This document shows, in pieces, positions 49,877-63,829 of a stretch of DNA of 64,000 nucleotides. Source of the stretch: Steromphala cineraria (lineage: Eukaryota; Mollusca; Gastropoda; Trochida; Trochidae); the NCBI GenBank assembly GCA_916613615.1, contig OU744725.1, forward strand, positions 64,612,575 through 64,676,574, in the 5' to 3' direction. The translations under genes were made by a program, and so were the position numbers. The notes beneath the pieces were generated by a model. It was given only the letters and a program-made list of their open reading frames with translations, had not been told where the DNA came from and did no database searches. Every line of letters begins with the position of its first letter. Positions within the stretch are counted from its first letter, which is position 1.

Positions 49877-52800
49877 CAATAAATTCCAAAAAAGCGACGG
49901 TTTTCCCAATATTTGATGAAATCGCTTAATCAAGGGGCATAACTCTTACCCACTAAAATTTTCAAAGTTGCAAAAATAGGGTTGTGACCCATCTAATTGC
50001 TCCTGGGACCATCACGAAGAACTTTTATCCATTTCCTAAGACCAAAAAAGTGCCGGTTTTCGCTAATTTGGGCGTAATCGCACTTATTCAAGCCTCGTAA
50101 CCCTCAACGCGCAAGAATTCCAAGTCATCAAAGTCACCAAAAGTAGGGTTGTGATATATCAAAATGTAGCTGAGATCATTTCGAACGACATAAGTTGGTC
50201 CAAAAATTCCAAAAAAGCGACGGTTTTCCCAATATTTGATGAAATCGCTTAATCAAGGGGCATAACTCTTACCCACTAAAATTTTCAAAGTTGCAAAAAT
50301 AGGGTTGTGACCCATCTAATTGCTCCTGGGACCATCACGAAGAACTTTTATCCATTTCCGAAGACCAAAAAAGTGCCGGTTTTCGCTAATTTGGGCGTAA
50401 TCGCACTTATTCAAGCCTCGTAACCCTCAACGCGCAAGAATTCCAAGTCATCAAAGTCACCAAAAGTAGGGTTGTGATATATCAAAATGTAGCTGAGATC
50501 ATTTCGAACGACAAAAGTTGGTCCAAAACTTCCAAAAAAGCGACGGTTTTCCCAATATTTGATGAAATCGCTAAATCAAGGGGCATAACTCTTACCCACT
50601 AAAATTTTCAAAGTTGCAAAAATAGGGTTGTGACCCATCTAATTGCTCCTGGGACCATCACGAAGAACTTTTATCCATTTCCAAAGACCAAAAAAGTGCC
50701 GGTTTTCGCTAATTTGGGCGTAATCGCACTTATTCAAGCCTCGTAACCCTCAACGCGCAAGAATTCCAAGTTATCAAAGTCACCAAAAGTAGGGTTGTGA
50801 TATATCAAAATGTAGCTGAGATCATTTCGAACGACATAAGTTGGTCCAAAAATTCCAAAAAAGCGACGGTTTTCCCAATATTTGATGAAATCGCTTAATC
50901 AAGGGGCATAACTCTTACCCACTAAAATTTTCAAAGTTGCAAAAATAGGGTTGTGACCCATCTAATTGCTCCTGGGACCATCACGAAGAACTTTTATCCA
51001 TTTCCGAAGACCAAAAAAGTGCCGGTTTTCGCTAATTTGGGCGTAATCGCACTTATTCAAGCCTCGTAACCCTCAACGCGCAAGAATTCCAAGTCATCAA
51101 AGTCACCAAAAGTAGGGTTGTGATATATCAAAATGTAGCTGAGATCATTTCGAACGACATAAGTTGGTCCAAAAATTCCAAAAAAGCGACGGTTTTCCCA
51201 ATATTTGATGAAATCGCTTAATCAAGGGGCATAACTCTTACCCACTAAAATTTTCAAAGTTGCAAAAATAGGGTTGTGACCCATCTAATTGCTCCTGGGA
51301 CCATCACGAAGAACTTTTATCCATTTCCGAAGACCAAAAAAGTGCCGGTTTTCGCTAATTTGGGCGTAATCGCACTTATTCAAGCCTCGTAACCCTCAAC
51401 GCGCAAGAATTCCAAGTCATCAAAGTCACCAAAAGTAGGGTTGTGATATATCAAAATGTAGCTGAGATCATTTCGAACGACATAAGTTGGTCCAAAAATT
51501 CCAAAAAAGCGACGGTTTCCCCAATATTTGATGAAATCGCTTAATCAAGGGGCATAACTCTTACCCACTAAAATTTTCAAAGTTGCAAAAATAGGGTTGT
51601 GACCCATCTAATTGCTCCTGGGACCATCACGAAGAACTTTTATCCATTTCCGAAGACCAAAAAAGTGCCGGTTTTCGCTAATTTGGGCGTAATCGCACTT
51701 ATTCAAGCCTCGTAACCCTCAACGCGCAAGAATTCCAAGTCATCAAAGTCACCAAAAGTAGGGTTGTGATATATCAAAATGTAGCTGAGATCATTTCGAA
51801 CGACATAAGTTGGTCCAAAAATTCCAAAAAAGCGACGGTTTTCCCAATATTTGATGAAATCGCTTAATCAAGGGGCATAACTCTTACCCACTAAAATTTT
51901 CAAAGTTGCAAAAATAGGGTTGTGACCCATCTAATTGCTCCTGGGACCATCACGAAGAACTTTTATCCATTTCCGAAGACCAAAAAAGTGCCGGTTTTCG
52001 CTAATTTGGGCGTAATCGCACTTATTCAAGCCTCGTAACCCTCAACGCGCAAGAATTCCAAGTCATCAAAGTCACCAAAAGTAGGGTTGTGATATATCAA
52101 AATGTAGCTGAGATCATTTCGAACGACATAAGTTGGTCCAAAAATTCCAAAAAAGCGACGGTTTTCCCAATATTTGATGAAATCGCTTAATCAAGGGGCA
52201 TAACTCTTACCCACTAAAATTTTCAAAGTTGCAAAAATAGGGTTGTGACCCATCTAATTGCTCCTGGGACCATCACGAAGAACTTTTATCCATTTCCGAA
52301 GACCAAAAAAGTGCCGGTTTTCGCTGATTTGGGCGTAATCGCACTTATTCAAGCCTCGTAACCCTCAACGCGCATGAATTCCAAGTCATCAAAGTCACCA
52401 AAAGTAGGGTTGTGATATATCAAAATGTAGCTGAGATCATTTCGAACGACATAAGTTGGTCCAAAAATTCCAAAAAAGCGACGGTTTTCCCAATATTTGA
52501 TGAAATCGCTTAATCAAGGGGCATAACTCTTACCCACTAAAATTTTCAAAGTTGCAAAAATAGGGTTGTGACCCATCTAATTGCTCCTGGGACCATCACG
52601 AAGAACTTTTATCCATTTCCGAAGACCAAAAAAGTGCCGGTTTTCGCTAATTTGGGCGTAATCGCACTTATTCAAGCCTCGTAACCCTCAACGCGCAAGA
52701 ATTCCAAGTCATCAAAGTCACCAAAAGTAGGGTTGTGATATATCAAAATGTAGCTGAGATCATTTCGAACGACATAAGTTGGTCAATAAATTCCAAAAAA

Positions 52801-52944
52801 GCGACGGTTTTCCCAATATTTGATGAAATCGCTTAATCAAGGGGCATAACTCTTACCCACTAAAATTTTCAAAGTTGCAAAAATAGGGTTGTGACCCATC
52901 TAATTGCTCCTGGGACCATCACGAAGAACTTTTATCCATTTCCT
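49877..52944. repeat. 9-unit higher-order repeat, two copies
   Basis: GGTCAATAAATT for GGTCCAAAAATT (49877 and 52784) and TTCCTAAG for TTCCGAAG (50037 and 52944) recur at exactly 2907 bp, nine units. The first marker changes two separate bases, so an independent origin of both copies is unlikely. Private variants in between (ACAAAAGTT and AAAACTTCC near 50513-50529; CTGATTT and GCATGAATT near 52326 and 52375) are not shared. Confidence 0.85.
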
Positions 52945-54148
52945 AAGACCAAAAAAGTGCCGGTTTTCGCTAATTTGGGCGTAATCGCACTTATTCAAGC
53001 CTCGTAACCCTCAACGCGCAAGAATTCCAAGTCATCAAAGTCACCAAAAGTAGGGTTGTGATATATCAAAATGTAGCTGAGATCATTTCGAACGACATAA
53101 GTTGGTCCAAAAATTCCAAAAAAGCGACGGTTTTCCCAATATTTGATGAAATCGCTTAATCAAGGGGCATAACTCTTACCCACTAAAATTTTCAAAGTTG
53201 CAAAAATAGGGTTGTGACCCATCTAATTGCTCCTGGGACCATCACGAAGAACTTTTATCCATTTCCGAAGACCAAAAAAGTGCCGGTTTTCGCTAATTTG
53301 GGCGTAATCGCACTTATTCAAGCCTCGTAACCCTCAACGCGCAAGAATTCCAAGTCATCAAAGTCACCAAAAGTAGGGTTGTGATATATCAAAATGTAGC
53401 TGAGATCATTTCGAACGACATAAGTTGGTCCAAAAAATCCAAAAAAGCGACGGTTTTCCCAATATTTGATGAAATCGCTTAATCAAGGGGCATAACTCTT
53501 ACCCACTAAAATTTTCAAAGTTGCAAAAATAGGGTTGTGACCCATCTAATTGCTCCTGGGACCATCACGAAGAACTTTTATCCATTTCCGAAGACCAAAA
53601 AAGTGCCGGTTTTCGCTAATTTGGGCGTAATCGCACTTATTCAAGCCTCGTAACCCTCAACGCGCAAGAATTCCAAGTCATCAAAGTCACCAAAAGTAGG
53701 GTTGTGATATATCAAAATGTAGCTGAGATCATTTCGAACGACATAAGTTGGTCCAAAAATTCCAAAAAAGCGACGGTTTTCCCAATATTTGATGAAATCG
53801 CTTAATCAAGGGGCATAACTCTTACCCACTAAAATTTTCAAAGTTGCAAAAATAGGGTTGTGACCCATCTAATTGCTCCAGGGACCATCACGAAGAACTT
53901 TTATCCATTTCCGAAGACCAAAAAAGTGCCGGTTTTCGCTAATTTGGGCGTAATCGCACTTATTCAAGCCTCGTAACCCTCAACGCGCAAGAATTCCAAG
54001 TCATCAAAGTCACCAAAAGTAGGGTTGTGATATATCAAAATGTAGCTGAGATCATTTCGAACGACATAAGTTGGTCCAAAAATTCCAAAAAAGCGACGGT
54101 TTTCCCAATATTTGATGAAATCGCTTAATCAAGGGGCATAACTCTTAC

Positions 54149-57100
54149 TCACTAAAATTTTCAAAGTTGCAAAAATAGGGTTGTGACCCATCTAATTGCT
54201 CCTGGGACCATCACGAAGAACTTTTATCCATTTCCAAAGACCAAAAAAGTGCCGGTTTTCGCTAATTTGGGCGTAATCGCACTTATTCAAGCCTCGTAAC
54301 CCTCAACGCGCAAGAATTCCAAGTTATCAAAGTCACCAAAAGTAGGGTTGTGATATATCAAAATGTAGCTGAGATCATTTCGAACGACATAAGTTGGTCC
54401 AAAAAATCCAAAAAAGCGACGGTTTTCCCAATATTTGATGAAATCGCTTAATCAAGGGGCATAACTCTTACCCACTAAAATTTTCAAAGTTGCAAAAATA
54501 GGGTTGTGACCCATCTAATTGCTCCTGGGACCATCACGAAGAACTTTTATCCATTTCCGAAGACCAAAAAAGTGCCGGTTTTCGCTAATTTGGGCGTAAT
54601 CGCACTTATTCAAGCCTCGTAACCCTCAACGCGCAAGAATTCCAAGTCATCAAAGTCACCAAAAGTAGGGTTGTGATATATCAAAATGTAGCTGAGATCA
54701 TTTCGAACGACATAAGTTGGTCCAAAAATTCCAAAAAAGCGACGGTTTTCCCAATATTTGATGAAATCGCTTAATCAAGGGGCATAACTCTTACCCACTA
54801 AAATTTTCAAAGTTGCAAAAATAGGGTTGTGACCCATCTAATTGCTCCTGGGACCATCACGAAGAACTTTTATCCATTTCCGAAGACCAAAAAAGTGCCG
54901 GTTTTCGCTAATTTGGGCGTAATCGCACTTATTCAAGCCTCGTAACCCTCAACGCGCAAGAATTCCAAGTCATCAAAGTCACCAAAAGTAGGGTTGTGAT
55001 ATATCAAAATGTAGCTGAGATCATTTCGAACGACATAAGTTGGTCCAAAAAATCCAAAAAAGCGACGGTTTTCCCAATATTTGATGAAATCGCTTAATCA
55101 AGGGGCATAACTCTTACCCACTAAAATTTTCAAAGTTGCAAAAATAGGGTTGTGACCCATCTAATTGCTCCTGGGACCATCACGAAGAACTTTTATCCAT
55201 TTCCGAAGACCAAAAAAGTGCCGGTTTTCGCTAATTTGGGCGTAATCGCACTTATTCAAGCCTCGTAACCCTCAACGCGCAAGAATTCCAAGTCATCAAA
55301 GTCACCAAAAGTAGGGTTGTGATATATCAAAATGTAGCTGAGATCATTTCGAACGACATAAGTTGGTCCAAAAATTCCAAAAAAGCGACGGTTTTCCCAA
55401 TATTTGATGAAATCGCTTAATCAAGGGGCATAACTCTTACCCACTAAAATTTTCAAAGTTGCAAAAATAGGGTTGTGACCCATCTAATTGCTCCTGGGAC
55501 CATCACGAAGAACTTTTATCCATTTCCGAAGACCAAAAAAGTGCCGGTTTTCGCTAATTTGGGCGTAATCGCACTTATTCAAGCCTCGTAACCCTCAACG
55601 CGCAAGAATTCCAAGTCATCAAAGTCACCAAAAGTAGGGTTGTGATATATCAAAATGTAGCTGAGATCATTTCGAACGACATAAGTTGGTCCAAAAATTC
55701 CAAAAAAGCGACGGTTTTCCCAATATTTGATGAAATCGCTTAATCAAGGGGCATAACTCTTACTCACTAAAATTTTCAAAGTTGCAAAAATAGGGTTGTG
55801 ACCCATCTAATTGCTCCTGGGACCATCACGAAGAACTTTTATCCATTTCCAAAGACCAAAAAAGTGCCGGTTTTCGCTAATTTGGGCGTAATCGCACTTA
55901 TTCAAGCCTCGTAACCCTCAACGCGCAAGAATTCCAAGTTATCAAAGTCACCAAAAGTAGGGTTGTGATATATCAAAATGTAGCTGAGATCATTTCGAAC
56001 GACATAAGTTGGTCCAAAAAATCCAAAAAAGCGACGGTTTTCCCAATATTTGATGAAATCGCTTAATCAAGGGGCATAACTCTTACCCACTAAAATTTTC
56101 AAAGTTGCAAAAATAGGGTTGTGACCCATCTAATTGCTCCTGGGACCATCACGAAGAACTTTTATCCATTTCCGAAGACCAAAAAAGTGCCGGTTTTCGC
56201 TAATTTGGGCGTAATCGCACTTATTCAAGCCTCGTAACCCTCAACGCGCAAGAATTCCAAGTCATCAAAGTCACCAAAAGTAGGGTTGTGATATATCAAA
56301 ATGTAGCTGAGATCATTTCGAACGACATAAGTTGGTCCAAAAATTCCAAAAAAGCGACGGTTTTCCCAATATTTGATGAAATCGCTTAATCAAGGGGCAT
56401 AACTCTTACCCACTAAAATTTTCAAAGTTGCAAAAATAGGGTTGTGACCCATCTAATTGCTCCTGGGACCATCACGAAGAACTTTTATCCATTTCCGAAG
56501 ACCAAAAAAGTGCCGGTTTTCGCTAATTTGGGCGTAATCGCACTTATTCAAGCCTCGTAACCCTCAACGCGCAAGAATTCCAAGTCATCAAAGTCACCAA
56601 AAGTAGGGTTGTGATATATCAAAATGTAGCTGAGATCATTTCGAACGACATAAGTTGGTCCAAAAATTCCAAAAAAGCGACGGTTTTCCCAATATTTGAT
56701 GAAATCGCTTAATCAAGGGGCATAACTCTTACTCACTAAAATTTTCAAAGTTGCAAAAATAGGGTTGTGACCCATCTAATTGCTCCTGGGACCATCACGA
56801 AGAACTTTTATCCATTTCCAAAGACCAAAAAAGTGCCGGTTTTCGCTAATTTGGGCGTAATCGCACTTATTCAAGCCTCGTAACCCTCAACGCGCAAGAA
56901 TTCCAAGTTATCAAAGTCACCAAAAGTAGGGTTGTGATATATCAAAATGTAGCTGAGATCATTTCGAACGACATAAGTTGGTCCAAAAATTCCAAAAAAG
57001 CGACGGTTTTCCCAATATTTGATGAAATCGCTTAATCAAGGGGCATAACTCTTACCCACTAAAATTTTCAAAGTTGCAAAAATAGGGTTGTGACCCATCT

Positions 57101-60100
57101 AATTGCTCCTGGGACCATCACGAAGAACTTTTATCCATTTCCGAAGACCAAAAAAGTGCCGGTTTTCGCTAATTTGGGCGTAATCGCACTTATTCAAGCC
57201 TCGTAACCCTCAACGCGCAAGAATTCCAAGTCATCAAAGTCACCAAAAGTAGGGTTGTGATATATCAAAATGTAGCTGAGATCATTTCGAACGACATAAG
57301 TTGGTCCAAAAATTCCAAAAAAGCGACGGTTTTCCCAATATTTGATGAAATCGCTTAATCAAGGGGCATAACTCTTACCCACTAAAATTTTCAAAGTTGC
57401 AAAAATAGGGTTGTGACCCATCTAATTGCTCCTGGGACCATCACGAAGAACTTTTATCCATTTCCGAAGATCAAAAAAGTGCCGGTTTTCGCTAATTTGG
57501 GCGTAATCGCACTTATTCAAGCCTCGTAACCCTCAACGCGCAAGAATTCCAAGTCATCAAAGTCACCAAAAGTAGGGTTGTGATATATCAAAATGTAGCT
57601 GAGATCATTTCGAACGACATAAGTTGGTCCAAAAATTCCAAAAAAGCGACGGTTTCCCCAATATTTGATGAAATCGCTTAATCAAGGGGCATAACTCTTA
57701 CCCACTAAAATTTTCAAAGTTGCAAAAATAGGGTTGTGACCCATCTAATTGCTCCTGGGACCATCACAAAGAACTTTTATCCATTTCCGAAGACCAAAAA
57801 AGTGCCGGTTTTCGCTAATTTGGGCGTAATCGCACTTATTCAAGCCTCGTAACCCTCAACGCGCAAGAATTCCAAGTCATCAAAGTCACCAAAAGTAGGG
57901 TTGTGATATATCAAAATGTAGCTGAGATCATTTCGAACGACATAAGTTGGTCCAAAAATTCCAAAAAAGCGACGGTTTTCCCAATATTTGATGAAATCGC
58001 TTAATCAAGGGGCATAACTCTTACCCACTAAAATTTTCAAAGTTGCAAAAATAGGGTTGTGACCCATCTAATTGCTCCTGGGACCATCACGAAGAACTTT
58101 TATCCATTTCCGAAGACCAAAAAAGTGCCGGTTTTCGCTAATTTGGGCGTAATCGCACTTATTCAAGCCTCGTAACCCTCAACGCGCAAGAATTCCAAGT
58201 CATCAAAGTCACCAAAAGTAGGGTTGTGATATATCAAAATGTAGCTGAGATCATTTCGAACGACATAAGTTGGTCCAAAAATTCCAAAAAAGCGACGGTT
58301 TTCCCAATATTTGATGAAATCGCTTAATCAATGGGCATAACTCTTACCCACTAAAATTTTCAAAGTTGCAAAAATAGGGTTGTGACCCATCTAATTGCTC
58401 CTGGGACCATCACGAAGAACTTTTATCCATTTCCGAAGACCAAAAAAGTGCCGGTTTTCGCTAATTTGGGCGTAATCGCACTTATTCAAGCCTCGTAACC
58501 CTCAACGCGCAAGAATTCCAAGTCATCAAAGTCACCAAAAGTAGGGTTGTGATATATCAAAATGTAGCTGAGATCATTTCGAACGACATAAGTTGGTCCA
58601 AAAATTCCAAAAAAGCGACGGTTTTCCCAATATTTGATGAAATCGCTTAATCAAGGGGCATAACTCTTACTCACTAAAATTTTCAAAGTTGCAAAAATAG
58701 GGTTGTGACCCATCTAATTGCTCCTGGGACCATCACGAAGAACTTTTATCCATTTCCAAAGACCAAAAAAGTGCCGGTTTTCGCTAATTTGGGCGTAATC
58801 GCACTTATTCAAGCCTCGTAACCCTCAACGCGCAAGAATTCCAAGTTATCAAAGTCACCAAAAGTAGGGTTGTGATATATCAAAATGTAGCTGAGATCAT
58901 TTCGAACGACATAAGTTGGTCCAAAAAATCCAAAAAAGCGACGGTTTTCCCAATATTTGATGAAATCGCTTAATCAAGGGGCATAACTCTTACCCACTAA
59001 AATTTTCAAAGTTGCAAAAATAGGGTTGTGACCCATCTAATTGCTCCTGGGACCATCACGAAGAACTTTTATCCATTTCCGAAGACCAAAAAAGTGCCGG
59101 TTTTCGCTAATTTGGGCGTAATCGCACTTATTCAAGCCTCGTAACCCTCAACGCGCAAGAATTCCAAGTCATCAAAGTCACCAAAAGTAGGGTTGTGATA
59201 TATCAAAATGTAGCTGAGATCATTTCGAACGACATAAGTTGGTCCAAAAATTCCAAAAAAGCGACGGTTTTCCCAATATTTGATGAAATCGCTTAATCAA
59301 GGGGCATAACTCTTACCCACTAAAATTTTCAAAGTTGCAAAAATAGGGTTGTGACCCATCTAATTGCTCCTGGGACCATCACGAAGAACTTTTATCCATT
59401 TCCGAAGACCAAAAAAGTGCCGGTTTTCGCTAATTTGGGCGTAATCGCACTTATTCAAGCCTCGTAACCCTCAACGCGCAAGAATTCCAAGTCATCAAAG
59501 TCACCAAAAGTAGGGTTGTGATATATCAAAATGTAGCTGAGATCATTTCGAACGACATAAGTTGGTCCAAAAATTCCAAAAAAGCGACGGTTTTCCCAAT
59601 ATTTGATGAAATCGCTTAATCAAGGGGCATAACTCTTACTCACTAAAATTTTCAAAGTTGCAAAAATAGGGTTGTGACCCATCTAATTGCTCCTGGGACC
59701 ATCACGAAGAACTTTTATCCATTTCCAAAGACCAAAAAAGTGCCGGTTTTCGCTAATTTGGGCGTAATCGCACTTATTCAAGCCTCGTAACCCTCAACGC
59801 GCAAGAATTCCAAGTTATCAAAGTCACCAAAAGTAGGGTTGTGATATATCAAAATGTAGCTGAGATCATTTCGAACGACATAAGTTGGTCCAAAAATTCC
59901 AAAAAAGCGACGGTTTTCCCAATATTTGATGAAATCGCTTAATCAAGGGGCATAACTCTTACCCACTAAAATTTTCAAAGTTGCAAAAATAGGGTTGTGA
60001 CCCATCTAATTGCTCCTGGGACCATCACGAAGAACTTTTATCCATTTCCGAAGACCAAAAAAGTGCCGGTTTTCGCTAATTTGGGCGTAATCGCACTTAT

Positions 60101-61239
60101 TCAAGCCTCGTAACCCTCAACGCGCAAGAATTCCAAGTCATCAAAGTCACCAAAAGTAGGGTTGTGATATATCAAAATGTAGCTGAGATCATTTCGAACG
60201 ACATAAGTTGGTCCAAAAATTCCAAAAAAGCGACGGTTTTCCCAATATTTGATGAAATCGCTTAATCAAGGGGCATAACTCTTACCCACTAAAATTTTCA
60301 AAGTTGCAAAAATAGGGTTGTGACCCATCTAATTGCTCCTGGGACCATCACGAAGAACTTTTATCCATTTCCGAAGATCAAAAAAGTGCCGGTTTTCGCT
60401 AATTTGGGCGTAATCGCACTTATTCAAGCCTCGTAACCCTCAACGCGCAAGAATTCCAAGTCATCAAAGTCACCAAAAGTAGGGTTGTGATATATCAAAA
60501 TGTAGCTGAGATCATTTCGAACGACATAAGTTGGTCCAAAAATTCCAAAAAAGCGACGGTTTCCCCAATATTTGATGAAATCGCTTAATCAAGGGGCATA
60601 ACTCTTACCCACTAAAATTTTCAAAGTTGCAAAAATAGGGTTGTGACCCATCTAATTGCTCCTGGGACCATCACTAAGAACTTTTATCCATTTCCGAAGA
60701 CCAAAAAAGTGCCGGTTTTCGCTAATTTGGGCGTAATCGCACTTATTCAAGCCTCGTAACCCTCAACGCGCAAGAATTCCAAGTCATCAAAGTCACCAAA
60801 AGTAGGGTTGTGATATATCAAAATGTAGCTGAGATCATTTCGAACGACATAAGTTGGTCCAAAAATTCCAAAAAAGCGACGGTTTTCCCAATATTTGATG
60901 AAATCGCTTAATCAAGGGGCATAACTCTTACCCACTAAAATTTTCAAAGTTGCAAAAATAGGGTTGTGACCCATCTAATTGCTCCTGGGACCATCACGAA
61001 GAACTTTTATCCATTTCCGAAGACCAAAAAAGTGCCGGTTTTCGCTAATTTGGGCGTAATCGCACTTATTCAAGCCTCGTAACCCTCAACGCGCAAGAAT
61101 TCCAAGTCATCAAAGTCACCAAAAGTAGGGTTGTGATATATCAAAATGTAGCTGAGATCATTTCGAACGACATAAGTTGGTCCAAAAATTCCAAAAAAGC
61201 GACGGTTTTCCCAATATTTGATGAAATCGCTTAATCAAT
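54149..61239. repeat. 9-unit higher-order repeat with nested 5- and 3-unit steps
   Basis: A 2907-bp (nine-unit) duplication is shown by TACTCAC (55764 and 58671; 56733 and 59640), AAAAAATCC for AAAAATTCC (56021 and 58928), GATCAAAA for GACCAAAA (57471 and 60378), GGTTTCCCC (57656 and 60563) and CAATGGGC for CAAGGGGC (58332 and 61239), all at exactly 2907 bp. Inside it the TACTCAC-CCAAAG-GTTATC unit repeats with three-unit spacing (55764 to 56733, 58671 to 59640), and an earlier five-unit step runs from 54149 to 55764. One marker differs between copies: ATCACAAAG near 57769 against ATCACTAAG near 60675, two different hits on the same CpG-containing word. Confidence 0.9.
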
Positions 61240-63829
61240 GGGCATAACTCTTACCCACTAAAATTTTCAAAGTTGCAAAAATAGGGTTGTGACCCATCTA
61301 ATTGCTCCTGGGACCATCACGAAGAACTTTTATCCATTTCCGAAGACCAAAAAAGTGCCGGTTTTCGCTAATTTGGGCGTAATCGCACTTATTCAAGCCT
61401 CGTAACCCTCAACGCGCAAGAATTCCAAGTCATCAAAGTCACCAAAAGTAGGGTTGTGATATATCAAAATGTAGCTGAGATCATTTCGAACGACATAAGT
61501 TGGTCCAAAAAATCCAAAAAAGCGACGGTTTTCCCAATATTTGATGAAATCGCTTAATCAAGGGGCATAACTCTTACCCACTAAAATTTTCAAAGTTGCA
61601 AAAATAGGGTTGTGACCCATCTAATTGCTCCTGGGACCATCACGAAGAACTTTTATCCATTTCCGAAGACCAAAAAAGTGCCGGTTTTCGCTAATTTGGG
61701 CGTAATCGCACTTATTCAAGCCTCGTAACCCTCAACGCGCAAGAATTCCAAGTCATCAAAGTCACCAAAAGTAGGGTTGTGATATATCAAAATGTAGCTG
61801 AGATCATTTCGAACGACATAAGTTGGTCCAAAAATTCCAAAAAAGCGACGGTTTTCCCAATATTTGATGAAATCGCTTAATCAAGGGGCATAACTCTTAC
61901 CCACTAAAATTTTCAAAGTTGCAAAAATAGGGTTGTGACCCATCTAATTGCTCCTGGGACCATCACGAAGAACTTTTATCCATTTCCGAAGACCAAAAAA
62001 GTGCCGGTTTTCGCTAATTTGGGCGTAATCGCACTTATTCAAGCCTCGTAACCCTCAACGCGCAAGAATTCCAAGTCATCAAAGTCACCAAAAGTAGGGT
62101 TGTGATATATCAAAATGTAGCTGAGATCATTTCGAACGACATAAGTTGGTCCAAAAATTCCAAAAAAGCGACGGTTTTCCCAATATTTGATGAAATCGCT
62201 TAATCAAGGGGCATAACTCTTACCCACTAAAATTTTCAAAGTTGCAAAAATAGGGTTGTGACCCATCTAATTGCTCCTGGGACCATCACGAAGAACTTTT
62301 ATCCATTTCCAAAGACCAAAAAAGTGCCGGTTTTCGCTAATTTGGGCGTAATCGCACTTATTCAAGCCTCGTAACCCTCAACGCGCAAGAATTCCAAGTT
62401 ATCAAAGTCACCAAAAGTAGGGTTGTGATATATCAAAATGTAGCTGAGATCATTTCGAACGACATAAGTTGGTCCAAAAATTCCAAAAAAGCGACGGTTT
62501 TCCCAATATTTGATGAAATCGCTTAATCAAGGGGCATAACTCTTACCCACTAAAATTTTCAAAGTTGCAAAAATAGGGTTGTGACCCATCTAATTGCTCC
62601 TGGGACCATCACGAAGAACTTTTATCCATTTCCGAAGACCAAAAAAGTGCCGGTTTTCGCTAATTTGGGCGTAATCGCACTTATTCAAGCCTCGTAACCC
62701 TCAACGCGCAAGAATTCCAAGTCATCAAAGTCACCAAAAGTAGGGTTGTGATATATCAAAATGTAGCTGAGATCATTTCGAACGACATAAGTTGGTCCAA
62801 AAATTCCAAAAAAGCGACGGTTTCCCCAATATTTGATGAAATCGCTTAATCAAGGGGCATAACTCTTACCCACTAAAATTTTCAAAGTTGCAAAAATAGG
62901 GTTGTGACCCATCTAATTGCTCCTGGGACCATCACGAAGAACTTTTATCCATTTCCGAAGACCAAAAAAGTGCCGGTTTTCGCTAATTTGGGCGTAATCG
63001 CACTTATTCAAGCCTCGTAACCCTCAACGCGCAAGAATTCCAAGTCATCAAAGTCACCAAAAGTAGGGTTGTGATATATCAAAATGTAGCTGAGATCATT
63101 TCGAACGACATAAGTTGGTCCAAAAATTCCAAAAAAGCGACGGTTTTCCCAATATTTGATGAAATCGCTTAATCAAGGGGCATAACTCTTACCCACTAAA
63201 ATTTTCAAAGTTGCAAAAATAGGGTTGTGACCCATCTAATTGCTCCTGGGACCATCACGAAGAACTTTTATCCATTTCCGAAGACCAAAAAAGTGCCGGT
63301 TTTCGCTAATTTGGGCGTAATCGCACTTATTCAAGCCTCGTAACCCTCAACGCGCAAGAATTCCAAGTCATCAAAGTCACCAAAAGTAGGGTTGTGATAT
63401 ATCAAAATGTAGCTGAGATCATTTCGAACGACATAAGTTGGTCCAAAAATTCCAAAAAAGCGACGGTTTTCCCAATATTTGATGAAATCGCTTAATCAAG
63501 GGGCATAACTCTTACCCACTAAAATTTTCAAAGTTGCAAAAATAGGGTTGTGACCCATCTAATTGCTCCTGGGACCATCACGAAGAACTTTTATCCATTT
63601 CCGAAGACCAAAAAAGTGCCGGTTTTCGCTAATTTGGGCGTAATCGCACTTATTCAAGCCTCGTAACCCTCAACGCGCAAGAATTCCAAGTCATCAAAGT
63701 CACCAAAAGTAGGGTTGTGATATATCAAAATGTAGCTGAGATCATTTCGAACGACATAAGTTGGTCCAAAAATTCCAAAAAAGCGACGGTTTTCCCAATA
63801 TTTGATGAAATCGCTTAATCAAGGGGCAT
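61240..63829. repeat. Consensus-like end stretch
   Basis: Eight units near consensus. Visible variants are AAAAAATCC near 61511, the linked CCAAAG/GTTATC unit at 62311/62400 and GGTTTCCCC near 62823. The last three units appear free of substitutions. Confidence 0.8.

Larger units (their letters stand above)
42628..62400. repeat. Right-hand subfamily: CCAAAGACC linked to AAGTTATC
   Basis: Ten units in the right third of the window carry CCAAAGACC (CpG to CpA) and, exactly 89 bp later, AAGTTATC for AAGTCATC. First-marker positions are 42628, 45525, 47454, 50683, 54236, 55851, 56820, 58758, 59727 and 62311. I did not see the pair before 42.6 kb. Units at 44880 and 46808 have only the first marker. 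From 54 kb on, five of the ten also carry TACTCAC for TACCCAC 87 bp upstream (54149, 55764, 56733, 58671, 59640). This nesting gives a clear order of mutations on one spreading lineage. Confidence 0.85.
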
